From assembly GCF_965214215.1 (NCBI RefSeq), contig NZ_CBDCBD010000003.1:930001-994000 (forward strand): a stretch of DNA of 64,000 nucleotides, in the 5' to 3' direction. The position numbers were made by a program, and so were the translations under genes. Position 1 is the stretch's first letter. Every line of letters begins with the position of its first letter. Under the pieces are notes generated by a model, which worked only from the letters and a program-made list of their open reading frames with translations, did not search any database and had not been told where the DNA came from. Of the stretch, positions 36,681-44,417 are shown in pieces. This DNA is from Poriferisodalis sp965214215 (lineage in GTDB: Bacteria; Actinomycetota; Acidimicrobiia; Acidimicrobiales; Poriferisodalaceae).

Positions 36681-38087
36681 ATGACGTTGCGAACGCGCCT
36701 CGGGCTGCTCGTGGCCATCTCCGTTGCGGTGCCCGTGCTGGCCGTCTCAGGGGTCGCGCTCTGGATTGCCCGCGACGAAGCACGCTCCGCGCTCGACCGT
36801 ACGTTGGAAGACCGAGTCGCGGTGCTGATTGCGAGCGGCGGACGCCTGCCCGAACGCCGAGGCGTCCAGTTCTTCGGGCGTTTCGTCCCGCGGGATGTGC
36901 TTGCGCAGATCGTGGCCCCCAACGGCGCAGTGGTGTACACGTCTGACGAGGTGCTGCCGGTGGCGCCCGCCGATATTGCGGTGGCGAACGGACGGGCTCG
37001 CCGTCACCGAACCGATGTGTCTGCCGACGGTGTGCGCTTGAGAGTGCTGACTGTGCCGATATCGCCGGCTGGCGCGCTGATGGTCGCGAGCCCGCTCGAT
37101 GAGGTAGACGCAAACGTGGCGGGATTGCGCAACGCGTTGGCGGTGGTCGCTGCCATCGGCGTCGCGGGCGCCGGGCTGTTGGGCTTTCTCGTGGCGGGCC
37201 GTGCCATCCGACCGGTCCGACGACTCACCGATGCGGCGCGCAATGTCGCGCAGACCCAAGACTTGGATCAGCCCATCGAGCTCGAACGCGACGACGAGCT
37301 GGGCGAATTGGCTCGCAGCTTCAACGCCATGCTGGAGGCGTTGGCGCTGTCGCGTGCCCAGCAGCATCGGCTGGTCGCCGACGCCGGTCACGAACTGCGC
37401 ACACCGCTCACCAGCATCCGCACCAACATCGAATTGCTAGTCCGCGCCGAACCGTCTGCCGCCTCAGCGGAGGCCGCAACGCAAGCCGACGCTGGGGGCG
37501 CAGGCGTCGCACTCGACAGCGACGAGCGGCGCCAGATGCTCGACGATGTGCAGTTCGAGCTGGACCAACTCACTGAGCTGGTGAGCGAACTTGTCGAGCT
37601 GGCGACCGACCAGCGATCCCAGGGCGAGCCTGAGCGCGTCGATTTGGCCGAGCTGGCGGCGTCGGTGGTGGACCGGCACCGCCGCCGCACCGAGACGGCC
37701 TTCGTGACTGATTTCGTGCCGTGCGAGGTGGTCGTGAATGCGGCGCTGGTCGAGCGAGCGATCGGCAACCTCGTCGACAACGCGGTGAAGTGGTCTCCGC
37801 CCGGCGAACCCATCGAGATCAGCGTCGCAGCAGCCGAACGCGAAGCTCGGGTCCGGGTGCGTGACCGCGGCCCAGGCATCCCCGCTGCCCTGCGCGAGAC
37901 GGTCTTCGAGCGGTTCTACCGCGCTCCCGAAGCCCGCTCCCAGCCCGGATCCGGGCTCGGACTGTCGATCGTCGATTACGTCGCTCGCACCCACGACGGC
38001 ACTGCCGCCGTCGTCGACACCGAGGGCCCGGGCACCACCGTCGAACTCCGCTTGCCTCTGGCACCCGAGGCGGGCTTGCCACTCTGA
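36681..38087 (+). CDS. sensor histidine kinase
   Basis: A 468-residue membrane kinase, partner of the preceding regulator. TM1 LGLLVAISVAVPVLAVSGVALWIA at the N-terminus, an extracytoplasmic sensor of about 120 residues, TM2 ALAVVAAIGVAGAGLLGFLVAG, then HAMP (RPVRRLTDAARNVAQTQDLDQPI...DELGELARSFNAML), the phosphoacceptor box DAGHELRTPLTSIRTNIELL (His near 237), N box IGNLVDNAVKWSP and G boxes VRDRGPGIP and SGLGLSIVDY. The build matches MprB-like kinases. Start ATG 36681 immediately precedes TM1. It borders the left inverted repeat of the island, so a link to envelope stress or to the island is possible but unproven. Confidence 0.93.
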   Translation: MTLRTRLGLLVAISVAVPVLAVSGVALWIARDEARSALDRTLEDRVAVLIASGGRLPERRGVQFFGRFVPRDVLAQIVAPNGAVVYTSDEVLPVAPADIAVANGRARRHRTDVSADGVRLRVLTVPISPAGALMVASPLDEVDANVAGLRNALAVVAAIGVAGAGLLGFLVAGRAIRPVRRLTDAARNVAQTQDLDQPIELERDDELGELARSFNAMLEALALSRAQQHRLVADAGHELRTPLTSIRTNIELLVRAEPSAASAEAATQADAGGAGVALDSDERRQMLDDVQFELDQLTELVSELVELATDQRSQGEPERVDLAELAASVVDRHRRRTETAFVTDFVPCEVVVNAALVERAIGNLVDNAVKWSPPGEPIEISVAAAEREARVRVRDRGPGIPAALRETVFERFYRAPEARSQPGSGLGLSIVDYVARTHDGTAAVVDTEGPGTTVELRLPLAPEAGLPL

Positions 38088-38103
38088 GACGAGGCCACTC
38101 GTC

Positions 38104-38515
38104 CTGGGAAACTGTCCCTGAACTTGCAGGTCAGAGGCGTATTCTCCTGTCTAAGAAACGTTCGTATCGTAGACACCTGATCTGAGCCTGTCAAGCGGGC
38201 GAATCAGCCCTGCGGCCTCTCGCCGGCGATCGGGCCCATCCGAGCCGCAAACCCGCGTACTTGCTGAGCAATCGGGGACCGTCGCCGCCCCGAGGCAAAC
38301 CAGCCGCGGCGTCGCGCGCCAACCGGATGTCGCGCTCTCGTGCTGTCGATGAAACGAACGATTCGCAGCCGCGTCAGCTCTGCGGACGGCATCAGTTGCA
38401 TGGGTCCCTCCCAGGCGCCGGCGCGGCCGCGAATCGCCCCAACACCCGATTCGCGCACCAAGGACCCGCCAATGCCCAAACGCACCCTCGCCGCACTGCT
38501 GGCGCTGCTCGTTGC
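38104..38515 (+). repeat. left inverted-repeat arm of the island
   Basis: About 410 bp that recur in inverted orientation at 47015-47424, with roughly 90% or better identity by eye. The arm covers the upstream region of gene L and its first signal-peptide codons. Positions 38146-38196 are identical to 47333-47383 over 51 bases. A second shared block (38575-38700 against 46830-46945) encodes the first mature-protein motif. This arm also accounts for the 384 bp between the kinase gene and gene L. Confidence 0.9.
38166..38194 (-). promoter_or_regulatory. predicted outward-facing promoter in the left arm
   Basis: On the minus strand TTGACA, a 17-base spacer and TACGAT form a good sigma-70-type promoter reading away from gene L towards the 3' end of the kinase gene. 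The same promoter exists in the right arm. A hairpin lies at the outer edge of each arm, so a short RNA could be made. Confidence 0.5.
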
Positions 38516-39332
38516 CGCGTCCACGCTCGCCGTGGTCGCCCAACCCGCAGCAGCGCATTCGCAGACCACCACCAAGCAGCGCTGCTCCTATGACCCGTTC
38601 GCCGGCCGCCAGTGCTGGACCGAGACCGTCACCGTCGCCCACACCCACAGTTGCGGCGCAGGCATGACCGGCACCTATCCGAACTGCTACCCCATCCCGC
38701 CCGCCAACCAGAACTGCGGCGCAGGCACCACCGGCACCTTCCCGGACTGCTACCCCATCCCCCCCGACAACAAGAACAGCGACGACAGCGACGACACCGA
38801 CAGCGGCGACAGCGGCGGCGATGACGACGACGGCGGAGGGACCGACACCGACAGCGACGACAGCGACGACACCGACAGCGGCGACAGCGGCGCCGATGAC
38901 GACGACGGCGGAGGGACCGACACCGACAGCGACGACAGCGACGACACCGACAGCGGCGACGGCGGCGGCGATGACGACGGCGGCGGAGGGACCGACACCG
39001 ACAGCGACGACAGCGACGACACCGACAGCGGCGACGGCGGCGCGGCGATGACGACGGCGGCGGAGGGACCGACACCGACAGCGACGACAGCGACGACAGC
39101 AGCGGCGACGATGATGACGAAGGCGGCAGCTTCGAGCCCACTGTGGTCACTTGCACCGGCGGCTCTCACCGCTTCGGAGACGGCTGCCACACCCACGGGT
39201 TCACTCCGCCAGCCGGCCAATGCGGCACCGGCAAGACCTGGGCTCCCCACGCGGGGCACACCCCCATACGGCTCCCCGCCTGCAAGACCACCGCGACGGC
39301 CGATCCCTGCGGCGACTACGCAGAGAACCTGA
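38472..39332 (+). CDS. secreted Cys-rich protein L, N-terminal part (frame shifts in the Asp-rich repeats)
   Basis: ATG 38472 follows AAGGA by seven bases. A signal peptide (MPKRTLAALLALLVAASTLA...QPAAA, cleavage near residue 31) is followed by RCSYDPFAGRQCWTET and two copies of CGAGxTGTxPxCYPIPP. A linker of 25-residue Asp/Ser/Gly/Thr repeats comes next. In the fourth repeat a 77-base instead of 75-base unit shifts the frame, so the reading frame as written continues as an unrelated Thr/Ala-rich stretch to a stop at 39332. In the other frame the sequence continues sensibly to 39928. Repaired, the protein would have about 485 residues, matching gene R (487). The function is unknown; see the findings on the island. 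Confidence 0.65.
   Translation: MPKRTLAALLALLVAASTLAVVAQPAAAHSQTTTKQRCSYDPFAGRQCWTETVTVAHTHSCGAGMTGTYPNCYPIPPANQNCGAGTTGTFPDCYPIPPDNKNSDDSDDTDSGDSGGDDDDGGGTDTDSDDSDDTDSGDSGADDDDGGGTDTDSDDSDDTDSGDGGGDDDGGGGTDTDSDDSDDTDSGDGGAAMTTAAEGPTPTATTATTAAATMMTKAAASSPLWSLAPAALTASETAATPTGSLRQPANAAPARPGLPTRGTPPYGSPPARPPRRPIPAATTQRT
38772..39110. repeat. 75-bp tandem repeats encoding an Asp-rich linker
   Basis: The marker GGAGGG recurs at 38835, 38910, 38985 and 39062 (steps 75, 75, 77). Each unit encodes about 25 residues rich in Asp, Ser, Gly and Thr. The last step is 77 because (GGC)4 has lost one G, or equivalently gained GC relative to (GGC)3. This moves the downstream region out of frame. Confidence 0.9.
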
Positions 39333-39928
39333 TCGCCGCGCTCAACAAGGTCAGCGACGGCACCAACACTCCGCCCACCCTGCCCGCGACACCGACGCAG
39401 TGCATAGGTGCCTCTACGTCGGATTTGCTCACGGCAATTGGCAATGCCCTCGCCGCGTTAGGCAAGGGCCATCCGAACAATTCCGAAGAGATACGCAAGG
39501 CCCGGCGCGAGGCATATGAACAACTTGCCAAAGCGATGCAGGCAGCTTGGGATTACGAAATCCCCGGCGTCGAACACGTAGAAGCCGCCAGCACAGCGGC
39601 TGCCTGTTACGTGTTCGTCGCGGCCGTCGTTAGAACCCGAGGCAAGGCTCTCCGGGTTCCCGGTTTTGGGCAGGCTGCGGCCACATTTGGGTGCGAGAGA
39701 ATCATCGCAGCGGTTGAGATTGACATCGACGGCACCGACAGCACCGACAGCAATGACGCCGACGACACGGACCCCGCCGAGAACGGCCCGCCGACCCTTG
39801 ACGACGTGAAAAAAGCCGAAGATAAGTTCAAGCGCGGCGAGCTCAAGAAAGACGTGCTGACGAGGATTCAGAACGAGTACGACTGCGCCCAGGGCTGGGC
39901 CGACGCCTGCGCGGCACTGGGCCGATGA
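39143..39928 (+). CDS. secreted protein L, C-terminal part (His/Cys module, variable domain, SHOCT-like tail)
   Basis: This frame continues protein L after the shift. It opens with VTCTGGSHRFGDGCHTHG and CGTGKTWAPHAGHTPIRLPAC, a Cys/His module also seen in gene R and in the orphan module at 42.5 kb. Then comes a variable, partly hydrophobic helical domain (ASTAAACYVFVAAVV), an Asp-rich stretch and a short helical tail LDDVKKAEDKFKRGELKKDVLTRI ending CAQGWADACAALGR. The tail pattern (helix, GEL/GKI turn, helix) is like SHOCT domains. The stop still overlaps an ATGA start, but the small frame there no longer encodes a membrane protein. It has no signal sequence or credible ribosome-binding site of its own. 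Confidence 0.65.
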   Translation: MVTCTGGSHRFGDGCHTHGFTPPAGQCGTGKTWAPHAGHTPIRLPACKTTATADPCGDYAENLIAALNKVSDGTNTPPTLPATPTQCIGASTSDLLTAIGNALAALGKGHPNNSEEIRKARREAYEQLAKAMQAAWDYEIPGVEHVEAASTAAACYVFVAAVVRTRGKALRVPGFGQAAATFGCERIIAAVEIDIDGTDSTDSNDADDTDPAENGPPTLDDVKKAEDKFKRGELKKDVLTRIQNEYDCAQGWADACAALGR

Positions 39929-40010
39929 GCGGGGGGAATGGGCGAGGCCGAATCGCATCCACCTGTGCGCGACCAGCCCGGCCGTGCAGAGCTTGGACTG
40001 GTGCAAATGA
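39922..40010 (+). pseudogene. remnant of a second protein tail before membrane gene 1
   Basis: In one frame the DNA reads ...HLCATSPAVQSLDWCK and stops at a TGA overlapping the ATG of the next membrane gene. The ending matches SPTVANTDWCK in front of membrane gene 2 and the Cys-containing ends of the other tails. It looks like the last codons of a lost protein, left attached to its partner gene. Confidence 0.5.
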
Positions 40011-40240
40011 TGAGCCTCAACTACCCTCACACCATGAGCACCGACATCGAGGCGCCGATATCGAGGCGTGATTATTGGTCGGGGTGGGTCGTCTTCTTCA
40101 TCATGCCTCTCGTCGGGTATTTGTTTTCGCCGTGGCACGCCCTAGTGGTCATATGCGGCGGCGGCATCATTGAAATAGCGCACAAGTGGGCCATGAAGCG
40201 TCGCCGTGAGGCTGAGGGGGTGGCGGCGCTTCGGGGCTGA
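40007..40240 (+). CDS. small membrane protein M1 (MSxxYP family)
   Basis: A 77-residue protein starting MMSLNYPHTM. It has two hydrophobic segments (WVVFFIMPLVGYLF and ALVVICGGGIIEIA) and a basic end KWAMKRRREAEGVAALRG that is nearly repeated at the end of M2. Its ATG overlaps the stop of a tail remnant (ATGA). By position it corresponds to the partner gene that follows each tail in this island. A role as immunity or anchor protein is inference. Confidence 0.6.
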   Translation: MMSLNYPHTMSTDIEAPISRRDYWSGWVVFFIMPLVGYLFSPWHALVVICGGGIIEIAHKWAMKRRREAEGVAALRG

Positions 40241-40470
40241 GCGTCGGCCCTTGATGTCGGGCGTTCGGCCTGACGGGATCGCTCCCGGCGAGATCGCCGC
40301 CATGCTGCTCGCCGCCCCGGCCCGTATCGGCGGCCCCGGGGAGCCCGACCGCGACGGCCTCGCGCGCCTCGCCGCTTGACAGCCGAGACAGCGACACGGC
40401 ACCGTCACGGTCTGACATGGTGAGCGCATGACAGTCAAAGCCCGACCGTGGCGAACACGGACTGGTGCAA
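40241..40470. other. 230-bp spacer between M1 and M2 with a tail remnant
   Basis: It starts like the conserved 3' element that follows the other membrane genes (GGCTGAGCGTCGG...TTGATGT) but diverges soon after. A 41-codon frame 40254-40379 is open but unrecognised. At the end the reading AHDSQSPTVANTDWCK and a TGA overlapping the M2 start form another tail remnant. Confidence 0.5.
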
Positions 40471-40672
40471 ATGATGAGCCGCAGCTACCCTGAACCCGCG
40501 AGCACCGACACGGCCGCAGACGGGCTTGACCACCCGCAGAAATCGCCTTCGTTCGTCTCCATATGGCTGAGGATGACTGCAATATGCTTCGGGTGGCTAA
40601 TTTTGGCGAAATCTGCCGATAGGTGGTTGTCGCTCTCGGGATGGTGGAACGTGGCGGCCCTAGGTGCACTAG

Positions 40673-42353
40673 CCCTGATTATTCATGAGAATGCCGCGAG
40701 TCGTCTTTTGGGCATGCCGGTTGGCCTGATTTGTCGTGTCGAGGTTGTCGGGGTGCGGGCCGGGGCTCGGCCGGGCTGTTTTTGGCTCCGATTTGGGTGT
40801 GGGCATGCTGTGGGGCGTGTTCGGGGGCGCGGCGGAGCCGGCCCGCTGGTGCGGGCATCGTCGAGTTCGGGTGCCGCGGCGGGTCAGCGGGGGTGGGCGA
40901 TGGCGAGCAGGGCTCGGGCGCCGGGGTGTTGTTGGGGGAGCCGCAGCAGGACGCGTCGTGCGCTGTGGCACACGACCGCCGGGAGGTGCCACAGCTGCCA
41001 GCGGAGCCGTTTGGGGGCTGCTCGGCGCAGCGTTCCGGTGAGGCAGCGGGTCTGGAACCATCCCACGAGCGCGAGGCCGGTCATGGCCAGGGCCGCCCAG
41101 GCGCTGTTGGCGTGCCAGTCGGTGAACGGCATGCGGGCCAGGCCGCTGTCTTTGAGCCGGCAGATGGCGTTCTCGACGTCGGCGTGTGAGCGCATGAGAC
41201 GGTCGAGCTGGGCTGTGTCGCCGGTCCGGTCGGTGAGGAATCCCCAGTATCGGTAGTTGTCGCTTCCGAACAGGCTGCGCTGCGCGCCGGGATGCAATGG
41301 TTCGCGGCGCACTATCAGCCGGGTTCGAGCGGGCCAGCCCGGCAGGTCGACGAGGTCGGTGAGGTCCGCGACCTGAGCGCGGCCGGGCTTGCGCTGGCGG
41401 GGCCTCTTGGCGGCGTTGTGCCAGCGGCCCGGGTCGCCCAAAGCGCCGCGGATCGCTGCTTGGATGCCGGGCGTCGAGCGTGCTGACACCATGAACCCGA
41501 TGTTGCGGTCCCGCAGTCCTTTCGCGAGCTTCGCCGAGCAGCCCGCCGCGTCGATGCGCACCACCAGCGAACGCTGCGCCAGCTCGCTGTCGTCGCCTGG
41601 GCGGTGCCCTGCCGCGTCGGGCTCGGGCAGCATCGACACCGCGGCGTCGATCACTTCGAGATGATCGGCGATGTCGTTCGCGGCGGCGTTGCCCGCCCGC
41701 TGCTTGACCCACAGCGGCTCCCCGTCCGCGGTCGAGCACACCATCGGATGAAACCCGTAGCCGCCCTTGAAATGCGGCGCTGCGCCCTCTTTGTTCTCCG
41801 AGTGGATCTCCACCAATGTCGAGTCGACGTCGAGGACCAGCGGGCGACCACGATCGTGACCGGCCCACAACCCGGAGCGCACCGCTGCCGCTGCGCTCAT
41901 CAGCGCCGCACCGCCGCCGGGGCCCAGACCGGTGAGAGTGCGATACAGCGTGGAGTCCGACGCCACCTCGCCGAACAGCTCACGCTGAGCGCGCAGATAC
42001 TCGATATCGGTGCACGCCTCACCGCCGCCCGCCAGCACCAACAACGCATGAACCAAAACCGCGCCGCGGTCATGAACCGGAGCACGCTCCCCGCGTGCGG
42101 GCACCGCCGCCGACAGCGCTTCAGTCAGCCCCACACGGTCCGCGAACCGCCCCAGCGCGAACAGGCCCGCACCCCAAACAACCCGGTCCCCGCCGCCTGT
42201 CAACTGCGCGTTCGTGACACTGGTAGGTTTCACCTCGGAGATGCCCCCCTGAACTCGCTGATGCTTGACTCAACGCCATGCATCGTCGCAGGTCAGAGGG
42301 GCTTTTCCGCGGACCCACACCGCACCGACCCACAGCCCCATGAAGAATCAGGG
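40673..42353 (-). mobile_element. IS1380-family insertion sequence with intact ends
   Basis: 1681 bp bounded by terminal inverted repeats CCCTGATTATTCATG (40673-40687) and its complement with one mismatch (42339-42353). CTAG directly flanks both ends (40669-40672, 42354-42357) and is the likely 4-bp target duplication. It carries one transposase gene. Intact ends and transposase suggest it is recent and potentially active. Confidence 0.92.
40884..42233 (-). CDS. IS1380-family transposase
   Basis: A 449-residue DDE transposase. Family sequences visible are GGEACTDIEYLRAQRELFGEVASDSTLYRTL near the N-terminus, LVLDVDSTLVEIHSENKEGAAPHFKGGYGFHPMV with the first acidic residue, VVRIDAAGCSAKLAKGLRDRNIGFMVSAR, and HADVENAICRLKDSGLARMPFTDWHANSAWAALAMTG with the late Glu and the usual WH.N motif. 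Full length, with no frameshift. GTG 42233 is the start. Nearby plus-strand frames across this gene are shadows. Confidence 0.95.
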   Translation of the reverse strand: MKPTSVTNAQLTGGGDRVVWGAGLFALGRFADRVGLTEALSAAVPARGERAPVHDRGAVLVHALLVLAGGGEACTDIEYLRAQRELFGEVASDSTLYRTLTGLGPGGGAALMSAAAAVRSGLWAGHDRGRPLVLDVDSTLVEIHSENKEGAAPHFKGGYGFHPMVCSTADGEPLWVKQRAGNAAANDIADHLEVIDAAVSMLPEPDAAGHRPGDDSELAQRSLVVRIDAAGCSAKLAKGLRDRNIGFMVSARSTPGIQAAIRGALGDPGRWHNAAKRPRQRKPGRAQVADLTDLVDLPGWPARTRLIVRREPLHPGAQRSLFGSDNYRYWGFLTDRTGDTAQLDRLMRSHADVENAICRLKDSGLARMPFTDWHANSAWAALAMTGLALVGWFQTRCLTGTLRRAAPKRLRWQLWHLPAVVCHSARRVLLRLPQQHPGARALLAIAHPR

Positions 42354-42439
42354 CTAGCTGCTGTGTTCATCGTGGGCATGGCTTTTGAGTGGGGAAAGCG
42401 CCGCGGTCGCCGTGAGGCGGCAGGGGAGGCGGCGATCCG

Positions 42440-42505
42440 AGGCTGAGCGTCAGCGCTCGACATACGGGAACGCGCTCGGCTGCTGACAGCGCCGAGCGTG
42501 GGCCG
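42440..42505 (+). terminator. conserved 3' element with hairpin after M2
   Basis: After the M2 stop the DNA reads TGAGCGTCAGCGCTCGACAT... and contains CGCTCGGC-N10-GCCGAGCG (42473-42498), a perfect 8-bp stem. The same roughly 60-bp element follows M6 in reverse orientation (45115-45180). No T-run, but its position after membrane genes suits a transcription end. Confidence 0.6.
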
Positions 42506-42705
42506 GCGGCGGCTCCTCTACGGTCACTTGCACCGGCGGCTCTCACCGCTTCGGGAACGGCTGCCACACCGACGAGTTCACTCCGCCAGCCGGCCAATGC
42601 GGCACCGGCAAGACCTGGGCTCCCCACGCGGGGTACCGCCCCGTAGCGCTCCCCGCCTGCAAGACCACCGCGACGGCCGATCCCTGCGGCGACTACGCCG
42701 ACGAC

Positions 42706-43344
42706 TTGATCGACGTGCTCAACAAGGTCAACGACGGCACCAACGCCTCATTTGACCCGCCCCCACGGCCGACTCAGTGCCAAGGGGCGTCAACTACGGA
42801 GCTCCTAGCCGCTTTGGGGCGGTTGGTCAACTACATAGGCGAGACCCATGGGGAAGCTGCCGAGGGCGAGCGAGAGTCGTTGGAACAACTGAGAGCGGAG
42901 ATCGAGAAGCTCTGGGACAACGCGCCCGAGCAAGCAAAGCGGCTCTTGATAGCCACAGCCGCTGGCGCCGCCTACGTCGCACTGACAAAGACGACAGCTA
43001 CGACCACCGTGGCCACGGTGGTCGTAGCGGCCTCGGCGTGGGTGGCGTGGCTCGTAGCCCATCCTGGGACCGTCAGCGTTACCTGCGGCACCGCTGTCGA
43101 AGCGGCTCGCATCGCCGTCGAGCACTTCACCGGCGGCGACAGCGACTCCGGCGGCGACAGCGACTCCGAGAACGACGACGACGGTACGCCGAAGCCATTG
43201 ACTACGCCGAAGCCATTGACTATGGACGACATGCTCAAATGGCAACAGGCCAAGGAAGACGGGAAGATCACCCAAGCGCAGTTCAACGTCCTTCACCATC
43301 GCTACACCTGCCAGCTCAGCCCGAACATGGCCATATGCCGATGA
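42706..43344 (+). CDS. orphan C-terminal module of an L-type protein, lacking signal peptide
   Basis: The frame is open from 42487 but has no start codon before ATG 42706. The 42505-42790 part reads GGGSSTVTCTGGSHRFGNGCHT...CGTGKTWAPHAGYRPVALPACKTTATADPCGDY and is almost the same as the module of gene L at 39150-39410. Beyond that it differs: a helical domain with a long hydrophobic run (LLIATAAGAAYVAL...TTTVATVVVAASAWVAWLVA), an Asp/Ser-rich stretch and a tail MDDMLKWQQAKEDGKITQAQFNVLHHRYTCQLSPNMAICR-like end with two cysteines. So this is a 5'-truncated, probably silent copy with its own variable domain. Its stop overlaps the next membrane-gene start (ATGA). Confidence 0.6.
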   Translation: MIDVLNKVNDGTNASFDPPPRPTQCQGASTTELLAALGRLVNYIGETHGEAAEGERESLEQLRAEIEKLWDNAPEQAKRLLIATAAGAAYVALTKTTATTTVATVVVAASAWVAWLVAHPGTVSVTCGTAVEAARIAVEHFTGGDSDSGGDSDSENDDDGTPKPLTTPKPLTMDDMLKWQQAKEDGKITQAQFNVLHHRYTCQLSPNMAICR

Positions 43345-43424
43345 GCGCCCCCAACTACCTTGAACCCATGACTGCAGAGCGCAGCGACACCCCGACGGCT
43401 CGGCCGTGGCCCCGTCGCGAGTGA
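43341..43424 (+). pseudogene. truncated membrane gene M3 (MSxxYP family)
   Basis: MSAPNYLEPMTAERSDTPTARPWPRRE then a stop; the N-terminal family motif is there but the membrane part is gone. Its ATG overlaps the stop of the orphan module. The following DNA is already a different tail fragment, so a deletion or recombination has removed the rest. Confidence 0.55.
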
Positions 43425-43513
43425 AGGAGGACGGGAACATCACCCAAGAGCAGTTCAACGCTGTTCACCGCCGCTACGTCTGCCAGCACAATCCGCAGCC
43501 GAGCTGGTGCTGA
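43421..43513 (+). pseudogene. tail fragment (SHOCT-like, Cys ends)
   Basis: The frame from GTG 43421 reads KEDGNITQEQFNAVHRRYVCQHNPQPSWC and stops at 43511. It matches the end of the orphan module (KEDGKITQAQFNVLHHRYTC). It lacks any N-terminal part. Confidence 0.6.
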
Positions 43514-43523
43514 TGAACGCCGC

Positions 43524-43649
43524 GGCGACGATGCGGCAGCGAAGGCGTTGAACGCTGCGAATGAGGCGAAAGACAAGCTGTCGAGGAATTAGAACGAGCG
43601 CGACTGCGCCCAGGGCTGGACCGACGCCTGCGCGGCGCTAGGCCGATGA
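43524..43649 (+). pseudogene. second tail fragment with an internal TAG
   Basis: Reads GDDAAAKALNAANEAKDKLSRN, TAG at 43590, then NERDCAQGWTDACAALGR and a TGA overlapping M4. The ending is almost identical to the tail of gene L (CAQGWADACAALGR), where CAG stands in place of the TAG. A decayed copy of the L-type tail. Confidence 0.65.
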
Positions 43650-44200
43650 GCGCCCCCAGCTACCCGGACACCATGCCTACGAACGAACCCGCCTTCGAGC
43701 AGCCCACGAAGCGGGGGCGCTGGGCATGGCTGTGGTCTTTCGTGGTGATTCTCGCGGGGCGAAGCATCATTGATTCGGGCATGACGTTGGCGCGACTGAT
43801 CGCCTTTGCTGGGCTGTTCGGAGCGGTTGCCCTGTGGGCCGGCGGTGACTTCCGCGAGCGTCTGGCGGGGTTGCTCGCAGCGGTCGCTGTACTGACCGTC
43901 GGAGTGCTGTCGCTGCGTCTGCTCTCCCCCGGTTGGGCCGTAGCGCCGATTCTGTTCTTCAGCGTTGCAGCAGTGGCGGCCCTAATCGGGTGGCAGAGGC
44001 ACCGTGCGCCTGCAAAGCACGAGCCGACGCCGATCGCGACAAGATCCTCGCAGCCAGCGATACGTACCGATGTCGTTGCTTCGGGGCGTTGTCGTTGGTG
44101 TGGGCTGCGGCCAACCGCGGTGCTGTGCGGGGGCCGTTCTGACTGCGGACCCTGCCAGGTTGTCGAAGCCCCTGCAGCCGACGCGGCGGCCGGCCGCTAG
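43646..44200 (+). CDS. membrane protein M4 (MSxxYP family)
   Basis: A 184-residue protein starting MSAPSYPDTM, with about four hydrophobic segments (WLWSFVVILAG; LIAFAGLFGAVALWAG; LAGLLAAVAVLTVGVLSL; VAPILFFSVAAVAALIGW) and a hydrophilic C-terminus carrying two CxxC-type pairs (CRWCG, CGPC). The ATG overlaps the stop of the decayed L-like tail. Longer than M1, M2 and M5, so the family varies beyond its N-terminal motif. Function unknown. Confidence 0.6.
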   Translation: MSAPSYPDTMPTNEPAFEQPTKRGRWAWLWSFVVILAGRSIIDSGMTLARLIAFAGLFGAVALWAGGDFRERLAGLLAAVAVLTVGVLSLRLLSPGWAVAPILFFSVAAVAALIGWQRHRAPAKHEPTPIATRSSQPAIRTDVVASGRCRWCGLRPTAVLCGGRSDCGPCQVVEAPAADAAAGR

Positions 44201-44417
44201 CGGCCGGGGTTAGCCGCAGCCGTCGTATTTTGGGAGCGTCGCGTAGTTCCCTCGGCTGCTTTTGGCCGGGGGCGCGGTTCGCCAGCGGTGGACGGTCTGG
44301 CGGGCCCGATCGGTGACGCAGGCGATGTCGCGGACGCCGTCAGCGGCGGCACACACAGCCCTCCGGCCGAAAACGCCTCGCCGAAATAGGCGACGCCCCG
44401 CATGATGCCGGCTGCGA
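44201..44417. other. rearranged spacer with a helix-turn-helix-like fragment on the minus strand
   Basis: On the minus strand a short frame reads DIACVTDRARQTVHRWRTAPP and ends KYDGCG. The first part resembles a recognition helix of small DNA-binding proteins. Its 3' end (AACTACGCGACG...GGCTGCGGCT) is nearly repeated on the plus strand at 44890-44940 (frame ending RYVGCG). No start or intact gene is seen; this looks like debris of a repeated small gene. Confidence 0.4.

Larger units (their letters stand above)
40471..42446 (+). pseudogene. membrane protein M2 of the MSxxYP family, split by an IS1380-family element
   Basis: The reading frame MMSRSYPEPAS... runs from 40471 to 40672 and resumes at 42358-42446. 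Removing the element and one copy of the CTAG duplication joins GALA to AVFIVGMAFEWGKRRGRREAAGEAAIRG in frame, giving about 96 residues with two membrane helices. The end is very similar to M1 (KRRREAEGVAALRG). The gene was therefore intact until a recent insertion. As it stands, the upstream part reads into the element and ends with foreign residues. Confidence 0.85.

Noticed and set aside
38340..38471. Longer N-terminus for gene L (and the mirror region of gene R)
   Set aside because: The ATG at 38472 has a good Shine-Dalgarno and starts a normal signal peptide; the upstream in-frame codons would bury it.
38772..39110. CRISPR or non-coding minisatellite
   Set aside because: The 75-bp units keep a reading frame that encodes an acidic linker in a secreted protein; there are no spacers.
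40254..40379. 41-codon frame after M1
   Set aside because: No ribosome-binding site, no family, and it lies in a rearranged spacer; mentioned only within the spacer entry.
41604..42446. 280-codon plus-strand frame ending at 42446
   Set aside because: Most of it is the reverse of the IS1380 transposase; only its last codons, after the target duplication, are real and belong to M2.
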